Shown here: positions 46,161 to 56,446 of the stretch, piece by piece
Position numbering within the stretch: the first letter of the stretch is position 1
How the letters are laid out: the number at the start of each line of letters is the position of its first letter
DNA from: Lachnospiraceae bacterium
GTDB taxonomy: Bacteria > Bacillota > Clostridia > Lachnospirales > Lachnospiraceae
Reading direction: 5' to 3'
Length of the DNA stretch: 57,307 bases
NCBI GenBank assembly: GCA_022768465.1
Contig: JALELZ010000030.1
Coordinates: 1-57,307 of the forward strand
Position numbers and translations under genes: made by a program
Notes under the pieces: generated by a model
Seen by the model: only the letters and a program-made list of their open reading frames with translations
Database searches by the model: none
What the model was told of the DNA's origin: nothing

Positions 46161-46176
46161 ATCAAAAATATTAAAT

Positions 46177-47187
46177 TCAGAACTTTCCGTTCTCAGCTGC
46201 CTGCTGGATCGCAACCGCTACAGAAACAGTCATACCGACCATAGGGTTATTTCCGGCACCGATAAGTCCCATCATTTCAACGTGAGCTGGAACAGATGAA
46301 GATCCTGCGAACTGTGCATCTGAATGCATACGTCCGAGAGTATCTGTCATACCGTAGGATGCAGGGCCTGCAGCCATATTGTCAGGATGAAGTGTACGTC
46401 CGGTTCCGCCGCCTGATGCAACAGAGAAGTAAGCCTTTCCGGCCTCTATGCGCTCCTTCTTATAGGTTCCTGCAACAGGATGCTGGAAACGTGTAGGGTT
46501 GGTTGAGTTTCCGGTGATAGAAACGTCAACATTTTCTTTCCACATGATAGCTACGCCCTCGGGAACAGAGTTAGAACCGTAGCAGTTGACTTTGGCTCTT
46601 GGTCCGTTGGAATAAGCTGTGCGTCCGGTTTCCTTTACAGTGTTGGTATATGGATCATACTCAGTCTCAACGTGGGTGAAGCCGTTTATTCTCGAAATGA
46701 TAACAGCTGCATCTTTTCCGAGACCGTTAAGAATAACACGAAGAGGCTTTTTACGGACCTTATTTGCATTATTAGCTATACCGATAGCACCTTCGGCAGC
46801 TGCAAATGACTCGTGTCCTGCAAGGAAGCAGAAGCACTCGGTATCCTCAGAAAGAAGCATCTTTCCCAAATTACCGTGTCCGAGACCAACCTTTCTGTTG
46901 TCGGCTACTGAACCCGGAATACAGAAGGACTGAAGCCCTTCTCCGATAGCTGCGGCTGCATCTGCTGCGTTTCTGCAATTTTTCTTAATAGCGATGGCAG
47001 CACCTGTGATGTATGCCCAGCATGCATTTTCAAAACAGATAGGCTGAATGCCTTTTATCATGCCGTATACATCAAGTCCGGCATCCTCTGTAATCTTTCT
47101 TGCTTCCTCGATATCCTTTATACCGTAAGAATTGAGGACGGCGTTAATTTTATCTATTCTTCTTTCATATCCTTCAAAAAGTGCCAT
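46177..47187 (-). CDS. GGGtGRT protein, function unknown
   Basis: This 336-aa protein contains the name-giving motif SGGGTGRTLHPDNMAAGPAS (residues 258-277, GGGTGRT at 259-265). It is Gly/Ala/Asn rich with seven cysteines (C51, C56, C71, C89, C118, C120, C202). No membrane helix or signal peptide. The family is known only by its motif and by its constant pairing with an IscU/NifU-like scaffold, which is encoded 17 nt upstream here. I infer a role in Fe-S or other metal-cofactor handling. GGGAGG precedes the ATG. Confidence 0.85.
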   Translation of the reverse strand: MALFEGYERRIDKINAVLNSYGIKDIEEARKITEDAGLDVYGMIKGIQPICFENACWAYITGAAIAIKKNCRNAADAAAAIGEGLQSFCIPGSVADNRKVGLGHGNLGKMLLSEDTECFCFLAGHESFAAAEGAIGIANNANKVRKKPLRVILNGLGKDAAVIISRINGFTHVETEYDPYTNTVKETGRTAYSNGPRAKVNCYGSNSVPEGVAIMWKENVDVSITGNSTNPTRFQHPVAGTYKKERIEAGKAYFSVASGGGTGRTLHPDNMAAGPASYGMTDTLGRMHSDAQFAGSSSVPAHVEMMGLIGAGNNPMVGMTVSVAVAIQQAAENGKF

Positions 47188-47204
47188 TATACAGTCCTCC
47201 CTTC

Positions 47205-47915
47205 TTATTTCTTCTCGATTTCCTTGTCGGTACGAGGATCAATGATCCTTACTGCATCGTCAATGCGGCCGTACTGACCCTTTGCCTTTTCCCAGGCAGT
47301 GTTCGGATCATCACCCTTTTTAATAAAATCTGTCATCTTTCCGAGAGAAACAAACTGGTAGCCGATGATCTGATCCTTGTCGTCAAGAGCGATGCCTGTT
47401 ACATAGCCCTCAGCCATTTCAAGGTAACGAGGTCCCTTCTTGAGAGTGCCGTACATGGTTCCTATCTGTGAACGAAGACCTTTTCCGAGATCCTCAAGAC
47501 CTGCACCGATTGCAAGTCCTTCATCTGAGAATGCAGACTGTGAACGTCCATATACTATCTGGAGGAAAAGTTCTCTCATGGCAGTGTTGATAGCGTCACA
47601 TACAAGGTCTGTATTGAGAGCCTCTAAAATAGTAAGGCCGGGAAGTATCTCTGAAGCCATAGCAGCTGAATGAGTCATACCTGAACATCCGATGGTCTCA
47701 ACAAGGGCTTCCTGAATAATGCCGTCCTTTATGTTTAATGAAAGCTTGCAGGCACCCTGCTGCGGTGCACACCAGCCTATGCCGTGAGTGAAACCGGAAA
47801 TATCCTTAATTTCCTTTGCCTGAACCCATTTACCTTCTTCCGGGATAGGGGCTGCGCCGTGATGAACACCCTGAGCAACAGGACACATCACCTCAACTTC
47901 ATGAGTGTATATCAT
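47205..47915 (-). CDS. IscU/NifU-like Fe-S scaffold protein paired with GGGtGRT protein
   Basis: This 236-aa protein carries a diverged NifU_N fold: QQGACKLSL (C56) and IGCSGMTHSAAMASE (C77) match two of the IscU cluster cysteines, while the HC ligand pair of IscU has been replaced. Other cysteines are C11, C49 and C106. The N-terminal (1-45) and C-terminal (160-236) parts are extra relative to IscU (~130 aa). I start at ATG 47915 with GGAGG 8 nt upstream; a TTG at 47939 is in frame but upstream of that site. It is cotranscribed with the GGGtGRT gene. Confidence 0.83.
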   Translation of the reverse strand: MIYTHEVEVMCPVAQGVHHGAAPIPEEGKWVQAKEIKDISGFTHGIGWCAPQQGACKLSLNIKDGIIQEALVETIGCSGMTHSAAMASEILPGLTILEALNTDLVCDAINTAMRELFLQIVYGRSQSAFSDEGLAIGAGLEDLGKGLRSQIGTMYGTLKKGPRYLEMAEGYVTGIALDDKDQIIGYQFVSLGKMTDFIKKGDDPNTAWEKAKGQYGRIDDAVRIIDPRTDKEIEKK

Positions 47916-48070
47916 GTAATTATCCTCCGCAGTTTTCAAAATAAAAAAATGTGCTTTATTACGTTGCTATTATCGCACAATTTATAATAAAATTAAAGAG
48001 CGAATGAGTGTGCGGGCAAAAGCGCTCGGACTATATTGATTATTGTAAGATCGGAAATACGGAGGGAATT

Positions 48071-49123
48071 ATGGAACGCTGTGATAATGATATGCCGTTT
48101 CTTCTTAAATATGAAAATGTTGCATGGTATGAAAACGGAAAGGTCAGGATCCTTGACCGCAGAGTTTATCCTACAGAAGTAAAATTCGTTGAGTGTACCG
48201 ACTACAAAGAAGTGGTAAAGTGCATCCAGGATATGGTCACACAAAGCACGGGACCTTACACTGCTGTAGGAATGGGTATGGCGTTAGCTGCCTATGAATG
48301 CAAGGATAAGCCTGAAAAGGAGCAGGAGGAGTTTTTAAAAAAGGCGTCAGAAGAACTTGCTAATTCAAGACCGACAGCAGCTCATCGTTACGGTAAGGTT
48401 ACCGGACATTGTCTTGATTCGGCACTTAAGGCATTAAAGGAAGGAAAGGATACCGTACAGGCGTGCGTGGATAGAACTATAGAGTCGCTTAACAGACGCT
48501 ATTCCACTATGCAGATAGTGGGAGACTACCTTTGTGATATTATTCCTGACAACGGAACTATTCTTACGCAGTGCTATGGCGAAACAATTATAGCCACTGT
48601 TATCAGAGCGGCACACAGAAAAAACAAGATATTTAAAGCCTTCTGTGCGGAGACCAGACCGTTCTTCCAGGGGGCGAGACTTACAGCAAGCTGCTTTGCC
48701 GAGATGGGAATAGATACTACTGTTGTATCTGACAATATGATCGCATGGGCGCTGCAGACACAGGGCATAGATCTTTTTACCTCAGCCTGCGATGCAATGG
48801 CGCTTGACGGTTACATTGCCAATAAGGTCGGCTCGTTCCAGATTGCCATACTCAGCAAATATTTCGGGATACCTTATTATGTAACAGGACTTCCTGATCT
48901 TGGGAAAAAGACAAAGGATGACATTACGATCGAAATGAGAGACCCCGAGCAGGTGCTTTCGGCAAGAGGCATAAGAAACTGCCGCCCTGAGGTTCACGGA
49001 CTGTATCCTGCTTTCGATATAGTGCCTCCTCATCTTATAACCGGACTTGTTACCGATAAGGGCGTATATGTGCCGGAGCTTCTCAGACATTACTTTGACA
49101 CACCGGTTCAGGAGTATTATTAA
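48071..49123 (+). CDS. MtnA-like sugar-phosphate isomerase (eIF2B alpha family)
   Basis: This 350-aa protein matches methylthioribose-1-phosphate isomerases: ETRPFFQGARLTASC, catalytic cysteine C168 (ILTQC, usually LTHC) and aspartate D241 (SACDAMALDGYIANKVG). It would convert an aldose-1-phosphate to a ketose-1-phosphate. No other methionine-salvage gene is near, and the family also includes ribose-1,5-bisphosphate isomerases, so the true substrate is uncertain. Start at ATG 48071 follows CGGAGGGAAT. A terminator follows at 49235. Confidence 0.82.
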   Translation: MERCDNDMPFLLKYENVAWYENGKVRILDRRVYPTEVKFVECTDYKEVVKCIQDMVTQSTGPYTAVGMGMALAAYECKDKPEKEQEEFLKKASEELANSRPTAAHRYGKVTGHCLDSALKALKEGKDTVQACVDRTIESLNRRYSTMQIVGDYLCDIIPDNGTILTQCYGETIIATVIRAAHRKNKIFKAFCAETRPFFQGARLTASCFAEMGIDTTVVSDNMIAWALQTQGIDLFTSACDAMALDGYIANKVGSFQIAILSKYFGIPYYVTGLPDLGKKTKDDITIEMRDPEQVLSARGIRNCRPEVHGLYPAFDIVPPHLITGLVTDKGVYVPELLRHYFDTPVQEYY

Positions 49124-49234
49124 TGTAGCTTTTTGAGGAATATTAATGCTGTTACCGGCATGGCTAAATAATTATGACCGGGCTGTATAATTAAGAACAA
49201 AATTGATATAAATAATATTTGCAAGTAAAAATAT

Positions 49235-49279
49235 AAACACATAACTGCAAGCTATAACTGACAGCTATGTGTTTTTTTG
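49235..49279 (+). terminator. Terminator after the MtnA-like gene
   Basis: AAACACATA (49235-49243) pairs with TATGTGTTT (49266-49274), running into a T tract. The stretch 49124-49475 otherwise holds no credible gene. Confidence 0.75.
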
Positions 49280-49475
49280 TTGTGTAGTTATCATCAAACC
49301 TAAAATCGGCATTTTCACGGGAAAATACCACCAAAATTCAGCAATATTACAAAATATATGGTATCTTCTGTGTCAGCGAGGATCAAGGCGTTTATATGTG
49401 AGCATGAGATTAAAGTATCTATGTGATTATATAAGATCAGAGCATGAAATAAATCAGAGGAGCAACAAAGAAACT

Positions 49476-50657
49476 ATGGGTAAGATCTACACGGGAAACA
49501 ATAAGAAGACATCCTTCGGATTAGCGTTTTCTGTAGGTGCGGTATTATTTTCCGCACATGCAGGAGGCGGATTTGCAACAGGCAATCAGGCTAATACATA
49601 TTATGTAAGCCTCGGATGGCCGGGAGCACTATCTGCAGTGCTTGCAATGCTTCTTCTTACTCTCACTATGCGTGAAGCAATGATAATGTATAACGCAAGA
49701 GGTCTTAAGACATATAAAGAGCTTTTTAATACACTTTTTCATCCGTTTGACAAGCTTGAATGGATATTTGAGATATTCTTTAACATAATGGTGCTTATGG
49801 CTGTTGCGGCTGCAATATCCGGAGCAGCATCGGCGCTTAAAGGATATTTCGGACTTAACTACTATGCCGGAATTGTGGCTGTCGGAGCGATAGTTTTGGT
49901 GCTTACAATATTCGGAGCGGATCTTGTAAGAAAGGCTACGGCATATATGGGCATCATAATACTTGTAACAGCAATAACTATTTATGCAATCGGAATAGTA
50001 AAGGGCGGAGCAAGCCTGGGAGATATTTTAAAGGCTGACTTTATCTCAAACGGATTCGAAAGTGTTAAGAAAGCGATTTCCAATTCATTTGTTTATGCCG
50101 GATTTCAGTGCGTGACCATGCCTACAATGGTTGCCTGTGCAACTCACCTTCCTGACAGTAAGGGTTGTGCGAAATCAATGTGGTTTTCGTTTGTTATGAA
50201 TACAGTGGCATTAGTGCTTTCAGTTTTCATGCTTCAGTCATGGAGCCCTGTATATACAGCAATAGACGGAGGCTCAACTATACCTACACTTACTACCTGC
50301 AATCAGATGGGGATGGCATGGCTTACAGTAATTTATGCTATATGTCTGCTTTTATGTCTCGTATCAACCGGTGTTACAACTTCATTCGGATTCGTTTCAC
50401 GATTCGAAAAGCTCAGCATTTTTTCAAAGATAGAAAAGGTGCCTGTAAGAAGTGCAATCGTTTCTGCATTCATAATTATTCTCTCTATGGGAATATCGCT
50501 TGCGGGACTTACCAATATCATCAAGTACGGCTATGGCTACTGCGGCTATCTCGGCATTATCATAGTAGTTATCCCGTTCCTGACGGTTGGTTACTATAAG
50601 AACCGAAAGTACATAAAAGAAAACGGCGATTCGAATATGCATATGAAATATATGTAA
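49476..50657 (+). CDS. YkvI-type multispanning membrane protein
   Basis: This 393-aa protein has about ten hydrophobic segments and an early unwound-helix motif, SAHAGGGFATGNQANTYY, as in LeuT-fold (APC superfamily) carriers of the YkvI group. Substrate is unknown; a sodium-coupled solute carrier is the best guess. I start at ATG 49476, where the membrane domain begins properly; the frame is open back to 49269, but that region covers the preceding terminator and is poor protein. GAGGAG lies 13 nt upstream, a wide gap, so the start is not certain. Confidence 0.78.
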   Translation: MGKIYTGNNKKTSFGLAFSVGAVLFSAHAGGGFATGNQANTYYVSLGWPGALSAVLAMLLLTLTMREAMIMYNARGLKTYKELFNTLFHPFDKLEWIFEIFFNIMVLMAVAAAISGAASALKGYFGLNYYAGIVAVGAIVLVLTIFGADLVRKATAYMGIIILVTAITIYAIGIVKGGASLGDILKADFISNGFESVKKAISNSFVYAGFQCVTMPTMVACATHLPDSKGCAKSMWFSFVMNTVALVLSVFMLQSWSPVYTAIDGGSTIPTLTTCNQMGMAWLTVIYAICLLLCLVSTGVTTSFGFVSRFEKLSIFSKIEKVPVRSAIVSAFIIILSMGISLAGLTNIIKYGYGYCGYLGIIIVVIPFLTVGYYKNRKYIKENGDSNMHMKYM

Positions 50658-50692
50658 ATGAATATATTTAACAGATTACAGAGGATATAAAA

Positions 50693-51772
50693 ATGAACAG
50701 AATGTTATTTCCGGGATATTCGGTTGGCATTGATGCCTATGATGATATAAAAAACATTTGCCCTGCATATGGCAAAAAGGCAGCAATAATAGGCGGTGAG
50801 CGTGCACTTAAGGCAGCAGCTGATAAGATAATCGCAGCATGTAAGGATGCCGGTATAGAAGTGATCGGACCGTTTTTATACGGCGGAGAAGCTTCTTATA
50901 AAAATGTCGATAAAATAGAGCCTCAGGCGGCTGATGCAGATATGATATTTGCTGTGGGCGGAGGAAAGGCAATAGATACCGGAAAGGCTCTGGCGCATCG
51001 CACAAACAGACCTTTCTTTACATTTCCGACTATAGCTTCTACCTGTGCTTCATGTACCGGACTTGCTATAATGTATAATCTTGACGGTTCTTTGGATCAG
51101 TATGAATTTTCAAAGGTTCCGGCAAAACATATATTTATAAATACACAGATCATTGCTGAGGCTCCTGACAGATATCTCTGGGCAGGTATCGGAGACACCA
51201 TGGCAAAATATTTTGAGTGTACAATATCATCGAGAGATGCAGTACCGTCACACAGCGATGCAATGGGAATAGCTATAAGCTCAATGTGCGCAGACCCGAT
51301 CATTCGCTGGGGCGAAAAGGCAATGGCAGACTGCAAGGCAAATACAGTGACATATGAGCTTGAGGAGGTCGTATTAGGAATTATTGTATCTACCGGCTTT
51401 GTTTCCAATTTCGTCCAGGTAGATTATACGACAGGACTTGCACATGCGATATACAACGGATTTACGATGGTGGATTCGGTAGAAGCTAACGGACATCTTC
51501 ACGGCGAGGTCGTTTCCTACGGAATACTTGTAATGCTTACTGTAGATGAACAGTTTGATAAGCGTGACGAGCTTTACCGCTTCAGCAGATCTATAGGACT
51601 TCCGACCAGACTTGCAGATATAGATGCGATTGCCGGAGATCTTCCGACTGTAACAAAGAAAGCCCTTGCAGGCATTGATGTAAGAGTGTTCCCTTATACC
51701 GTAACAGAGGAAATGATAGTCAAGGGAATCATGGATATGGAAGCTTACGATGCCGAGCACAGAAATGACTGA
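50693..51772 (+). CDS. Glycerol dehydrogenase-like polyol dehydrogenase
   Basis: This 359-aa group III metal-dependent dehydrogenase has the NAD loop VGGGKAIDTGKA (residues 88-99) and zinc ligands D168, H251 and H270 in GIGDTMAKY, GLAHAI and HGEVVSYG. Family members oxidise glycerol or related polyols with NAD. No dihydroxyacetone kinase is nearby, so the substrate could differ. AGAGGAT precedes ATG. It follows the YkvI-type carrier by 35 nt, probably in the same transcript. Confidence 0.86.
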   Translation: MNRMLFPGYSVGIDAYDDIKNICPAYGKKAAIIGGERALKAAADKIIAACKDAGIEVIGPFLYGGEASYKNVDKIEPQAADADMIFAVGGGKAIDTGKALAHRTNRPFFTFPTIASTCASCTGLAIMYNLDGSLDQYEFSKVPAKHIFINTQIIAEAPDRYLWAGIGDTMAKYFECTISSRDAVPSHSDAMGIAISSMCADPIIRWGEKAMADCKANTVTYELEEVVLGIIVSTGFVSNFVQVDYTTGLAHAIYNGFTMVDSVEANGHLHGEVVSYGILVMLTVDEQFDKRDELYRFSRSIGLPTRLADIDAIAGDLPTVTKKALAGIDVRVFPYTVTEEMIVKGIMDMEAYDAEHRND

Positions 51773-51785
51773 GTGAATGAAACAA

Positions 51786-51812
51786 AAAAGGAACCGTACT
51801 GCGGTTCCTTTT
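51786..51812. terminator. Bidirectional terminator
   Basis: A perfect 11-bp palindrome (51786-51796 with 51802-51812) with a 5-nt loop, A run on one side and T run on the other, serves both convergent genes. Confidence 0.9.
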
Positions 51813-51821
51813 AAAATATCT

Positions 51822-52280
51822 TTATTTATTCTTTGCTGCCTTTTTCTCTGCCTTGGCTTTTTCCTTGCGGCGCTTCTCAATCATCTTTTCTGTGGGTACT
51901 GCACCCTTTGTGATCTCCGTCAGATATGCTCCGCTTATCTTGCCCTGGATAGTAACCTTGAGCGGTATCTGCTCAAATACATTTTTCTCGCACATGAGGT
52001 TAACGATCTTTGGTCCTATCTTTGCTTTTACAACATATACGCTTAAGTGTCTTAAGTATATAGGAGTTTTCTCATACACCTCTGCAGGAAACGGTGCAGC
52101 CTTAAGCTTCATTTTCTTTTTGTCAATAGCGAGCAGTGAAACTGTCTGTGAATAGGTATCTATAGCTTTCTGAGATTCAGCCTGTCTGATCTGCAGCTTC
52201 TGACCGAAATGATATAAGAGAAACAGTGCAATAGCTGCTATTATCAGAAGAACTGCCAGTATTGTTAAAAATGTTTGCAT
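51822..52280 (-). CDS. Hypothetical membrane-anchored protein
   Basis: This 152-aa protein has one N-terminal transmembrane helix (about residues 5-25), then a short basic stalk and a soluble region, and ends in a Lys/Ala/Glu tail (RRKEKAKAEKKAAKNK). The middle (VVKAKIGPKIVNLMCEKN) is not a domain I recognise. Start ATG 52280 has GGGAGGAA 7 nt upstream; an earlier in-frame ATG at 52301 overlaps that site. It is divergent from rpoB. Confidence 0.75.
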   Translation of the reverse strand: MQTFLTILAVLLIIAAIALFLLYHFGQKLQIRQAESQKAIDTYSQTVSLLAIDKKKMKLKAAPFPAEVYEKTPIYLRHLSVYVVKAKIGPKIVNLMCEKNVFEQIPLKVTIQGKISGAYLTEITKGAVPTEKMIEKRRKEKAKAEKKAAKNK

Positions 52281-52349
52281 GATGATTCCTCCCAAGGGCA
52301 TATTATCGATATTATACCATTAAATTGACAAAAAGACAAGAAAAATCGC

Positions 52350-52378
52350 TTGACGTGTCTTGATGAAAGTGGTATTCT
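52350..52378 (+). promoter_or_regulatory. Promoter of rpoBC
   Basis: TTGACG (52350-52355) and TATTCT (52373-52378) are 17 bp apart, 125 nt before rpoB. The leader has a small GGGC-TCTAAT-GCCC hairpin. Confidence 0.65.
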
Positions 52379-52503
52379 GAAAGATGCATTATTATGGCAT
52401 GGTGGGCTCTAATGCCCTAATATTTTACTACCTACGCTGTATATTTGCAAGAGCGAACTAATGATACAATCAACTAACAATTATCAAGGGGTGGAGAATA
52501 TCT

Positions 52504-55500
52504 ATGGATAAAAGCAGAATGCATCCAGTCAAGGCCGGCAAAAGTATGAGAATGAGCTTCTCCGAAGCAAAAGAAGTTCTCGAAATGCCAAACCTGATTG
52601 AAATTCAGACGAATTCCTACAACTGGTTCCTCACTGATGGACTGAAAGAAGTATTTAATGATATTTCACCTATCACTGACTTCACAGGACACATGAGTCT
52701 GGAATTTATCGACTTTACTCTCTGCAGAGATGAAGTAAAGTACACCATTGAAGAATGTAAGGAAAGAGATGCTACCTATGCGGCACCATTAAAGGCCAAG
52801 GTACGCCTTATCAACAATGATAAGGACGAAATCAATGAGCATGATATCTTCATGGGCGATCTTCCGCTGATGACAGATACAGGTTCCTTCGTTATCAACG
52901 GTGCTGAACGAGTTATCGTTTCACAGCTTGTAAGAAGCCCTGGTATATACTACGAAATAGGACATGATAAGCTCGGAAAGGAGCTTTATTCCTGTACTGT
53001 AATTCCTAACAGAGGAGCATGGCTGGAGTATGAGACAGACTCCAACAACATCTTCTGGGCACGTGTGGATCGTACCAGAAAGGTGCCTGTAACTGTCCTT
53101 ATCAGAGCTCTCGGCATAGGCACAAACCGTGAGATCATAGAGCTTTTCGGCGAGGAGCCAAAGCTTATCGATACCATGACCAAGGATGCCTCAGAGAACT
53201 ATCAGGACGGTCTTCTTGAGCTTTACAAGAAGATCAGACCGGGTGAGCCGCTTTCTGTTGATTCAGCAAAGTCACTGCTTAATTCCATGTTCTTTGATCC
53301 TAGAAGATACGATCTCGCAAAGGTCGGCAGATATAAGTTCAACAAGAAGCTTATGTTCAGGAACCGTCTGAACGGCAAGATCCTTGCAGAGGATGTTGTT
53401 GATATGACTACAGGAGAGATCGTAGCTGCAGCAGGAGCTACTCTTGACAAGGAGCTTTGCGACCGCATTCAGAATACCGGCTGTGTAAGCATTAATGTAA
53501 GAGGTATCATGGATGCTGAGAATGCTGAAGGTCGTATCGTTAGAGTCCTTTCCAACCGTATGGTAGATCCTAAGGCATACATGGACTTTGATCCTGCTGA
53601 GATAGGCATACACGAGTGGGTATATTATCCGGTGCTCAGGGAGATACTTGATGAGTGCAAGGGCGTAAGCGAAGATGAGCTTAAGGCAGCGCTTAAGAAG
53701 AGAGTATCAGATCTTGTTCCTAAGCACATTACAATAGAAGATATTCTTACATCTATAAACTACAACCTCCATTTAGAGGAAAATATAGGCAATGCAGACG
53801 ATATCGACCACCTCGGAAATCGTCGTATCCGTGCGGTAGGTGAGCTTCTTCAGAATCAGTACCGTATCGGTTTAAGCCGTATGGAGAGAGTTGTAAGAGA
53901 GCGTATGTCTACTCAGGACATCGATGAGATCACACCTCAGTCTCTTATCAACATCAAGCCTGTTACAGCAGCCGTTAAGGAATTCTTCGGTTCATCACAG
54001 CTTTCACAGTTCATGGATCAGAACAACCCGCTGTCAGAGCTTACACATAAGAGACGTCTTTCAGCACTTGGTCCCGGAGGTCTTTCAAGAGACCGTGCCG
54101 GATTCGAGGTTCGAGACGTTCACTATACACATTATGGACGTATGTGCCCTATTGAGACACCTGAAGGGCCTAACATCGGTCTTATCAACTCGCTTGCATC
54201 ATATGCCCGTATTAATGAATACGGCTTTATCGAAGCACCTTACCGTATCGTAGATAAGACAGATGCTCAGAATCCTGTGGTAACAGATGAAATCATCTAT
54301 CTTACAGCGGACGAAGAGGATAATTACAGAGTAGTGCAGGCTAACGAGCCGCTTGACAAAGAGGGACATTTCGTTAATAAGAATGTTTCCGGTCGTTTCA
54401 GAGAGGAAACAACAAGCTTCCCTCGTACTAAGGTAGACCTTATGGATGTATCTCCGAAGATGCTTCTTTCAGTTGCTACATCCATGATACCGTTCCTTGC
54501 AAATGATGACCCTACACGTGCGCTCATGGGATCGAACATGCAGCGTCAGGCAGTGCCGCTTCTCAAGACAGAGGCATCTGTTATCGGTACAGGTATCGAT
54601 GACAAGGTTGCCAAGGACTCAGGCGTGTGCGTTGTTGCCAAGGCAGACGGAACAGTAAAGACTGTTTCATCAAACAGCATAGAGGTCGTTAATGACGACG
54701 GAAAGACAGAAGTATATCGTCTTACCAAGTTCATGCGTTCCAACCAGTCAAACTGCTATAACCAGAGACCTATCGTATTTGCAGGCGATAAGATCAAAAA
54801 GGGTGAGATCATTGCCGACGGACCTTCAACATCTAACGGAGAGATAGCACTCGGAAAGAACCCGCTTATCGGATTCATGACATGGGAAGGCTATAACTAC
54901 GAGGATGCTGTTCTCCTTTCAGAAAGACTTGTTCAGAACGATGTATACACCTCTATTCATATAGAAGAATATGAGTGTGAAGCAAGAGACACTAAGCTCG
55001 GACCTGAGGAAATAACCAAGGATGTACCTGGTGTCGGCGACGATGCACTCAAGAATCTTGACGACCGAGGAATCATCCGTGTAGGTGCAGAGGTTCGTGC
55101 CGGCGACATTCTTGTCGGCAAGGTTACTCCTAAGGGAGAGACAGAGCTTACACCTGAGGAAAGACTTCTTCGTGCTATTTTCGGAGAAAAGGCAAGAGAG
55201 GTTCGTGATACATCACTTAAGGTTCCTCACGGAGCATACGGCATAATCGTTGATGCCAAGGTATTTACAAGAGAAAATTCTGACGAGCTTTCACCTGGTG
55301 TAAGCGAATCAGTAAGAATTTATATAGCTCAGAAGCGTAAGATCGGCGTCGGAGACAAGATGGCCGGACGTCACGGAAACAAGGGTGTCGTTTCAAGAGT
55401 TCTTCCGGTAGAGGATATGCCATATCTTCCGAACGGACGTCCGCTCGATATCGTACTTAACCCGCTCGGTGTTCCTTCACGAATGAACATAGGACAGGTG

Positions 55501-56430
55501 TTAGAGCTTCACTTAAGTCTTGCGGCCAAGGCTCTCGGCTTCAATGTATCAACTCCTATCTTTGAGGGAGCAAACGAGAAGGATATCCAGAACAGCCTTG
55601 AGATGGCAAACGACTATGTTAACGGAACATGGGAAGATTTCCAGGCAAAGTATCAGGATGTTCTTAAGCCTGAGGCAATGCAGTATCTCGGCGACCATCT
55701 TGAGCACAGAGAGCTCTGGAAGGGCGTTCCGATCAGCCGAGACGGAAAGGTTCGCTTAAGGGACGGACGTACAGGAGAGTTCTTCGATTCACCTGTAGCA
55801 GTAGGACATATGCATTATCTTAAGCTGCATCACCTTGTTGATGATAAGATCCATGCACGTTCAACAGGCCCTTACTCACTCGTTACACAGCAGCCGCTCG
55901 GAGGTAAAGCTCAGTTCGGCGGACAGCGTTTCGGAGAGATGGAGGTTTGGGCTCTTGAAGCATACGGCGCAGCCTATACTCTTCAGGAGATCCTTACTAT
56001 GAAGTCTGATGACGTTGTAGGACGTGTAAAGACATATGAAGCGATCATAAAGGGAGAGAATATACCTAAGCCTGGTATTCCGGAGTCATTCAAGGTCCTT
56101 ATCAAGGAGCTTCAGTCACTCTGCATGGATATCAAGGTACTCAAGGATGACGGAACTGAAGTTGAACTCAAGGAGAATCTTGAGGAGACAGACAGAGATC
56201 TTCACAGACTTCTTGAAGGCGGCGATCGTAACTCATACAGAGATCATGAGAGAGAGAATCTCGGAAACTACGGATACACAGCGCAGGAATTTAACAAGTC
56301 CGGCGAGCTTGAGAATGTAGAGGACGAGGATGAGAGCGAAAGCGAGAACGAATTTGATGAGGTCTTAGATGAGGCTGAGGCAGATGAGTTTGCAGCAGAG
56401 GCAGATAATGACAACAATTTTGATGAATAA
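52504..56430 (+). CDS. rpoB: RNA polymerase beta subunit
   Basis: This 1308-aa subunit carries the rifampicin pocket from about residue 494 ([15 protein letters not shown], then [14 protein letters not shown]) with the wild-type residues at the usual resistance positions. The [12 protein letters not shown] and [23 protein letters not shown] segments are normal. The last ~38 residues are an acidic tail ([12 protein letters not shown] and similar) beyond the usual end. GGGGTGGAG lies before ATG. The usual rplKAJL genes do not precede it; its neighbour is an unrelated gene on the other strand. Confidence 0.97.
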   Translation: MDKSRMHPVKAGKSMRMSFSEAKEVLEMPNLIEIQTNSYNWFLTDGLKEVFNDISPITDFTGHMSLEFIDFTLCRDEVKYTIEECKERDATYAAPLKAKVRLINNDKDEINEHDIFMGDLPLMTDTGSFVINGAERVIVSQLVRSPGIYYEIGHDKLGKELYSCTVIPNRGAWLEYETDSNNIFWARVDRTRKVPVTVLIRALGIGTNREIIELFGEEPKLIDTMTKDASENYQDGLLELYKKIRPGEPLSVDSAKSLLNSMFFDPRRYDLAKVGRYKFNKKLMFRNRLNGKILAEDVVDMTTGEIVAAAGATLDKELCDRIQNTGCVSINVRGIMDAENAEGRIVRVLSNRMVDPKAYMDFDPAEIGIHEWVYYPVLREILDECKGVSEDELKAALKKRVSDLVPKHITIEDILTSINYNLHLEENIGNADDIDHLGNRRIRAVGELLQNQYRIGLSRMERVVRERMSTQDIDEITPQSLINIKPVTAAVKEFFGSSQLSQFMDQNNPLSELTHKRRLSALGPGGLSRDRAGFEVRDVHYTHYGRMCPIETPEGPNIGLINSLASYARINEYGFIEAPYRIVDKTDAQNPVVTDEIIYLTADEEDNYRVVQANEPLDKEGHFVNKNVSGRFREETTSFPRTKVDLMDVSPKMLLSVATSMIPFLANDDPTRALMGSNMQRQAVPLLKTEASVIGTGIDDKVAKDSGVCVVAKADGTVKTVSSNSIEVVNDDGKTEVYRLTKFMRSNQSNCYNQRPIVFAGDKIKKGEIIADGPSTSNGEIALGKNPLIGFMTWEGYNYEDAVLLSERLVQNDVYTSIHIEEYECEARDTKLGPEEITKDVPGVGDDALKNLDDRGIIRVGAEVRAGDILVGKVTPKGETELTPEERLLRAIFGEKAREVRDTSLKVPHGAYGIIVDAKVFTRENSDELSPGVSESVRIYIAQKRKIGVGDKMAGRHGNKGVVSRVLPVEDMPYLPNGRPLDIVLNPLGVPSRMNIGQVLELHLSLAAKALGFNVSTPIFEGANEKDIQNSLEMANDYVNGTWEDFQAKYQDVLKPEAMQYLGDHLEHRELWKGVPISRDGKVRLRDGRTGEFFDSPVAVGHMHYLKLHHLVDDKIHARSTGPYSLVTQQPLGGKAQFGGQRFGEMEVWALEAYGAAYTLQEILTMKSDDVVGRVKTYEAIIKGENIPKPGIPESFKVLIKELQSLCMDIKVLKDDGTEVELKENLEETDRDLHRLLEGGDRNSYRDHERENLGNYGYTAQEFNKSGELENVEDEDESESENEFDEVLDEAEADEFAAEADNDNNFDE

Positions 56431-56446
56431 TTAATAAGGAGAAGAC

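Noticed and set aside
53983-54075. Rifampicin-resistance change in RpoB
   Set aside because: Residues at the common resistance positions (D, H and S of the cluster) are wild type.
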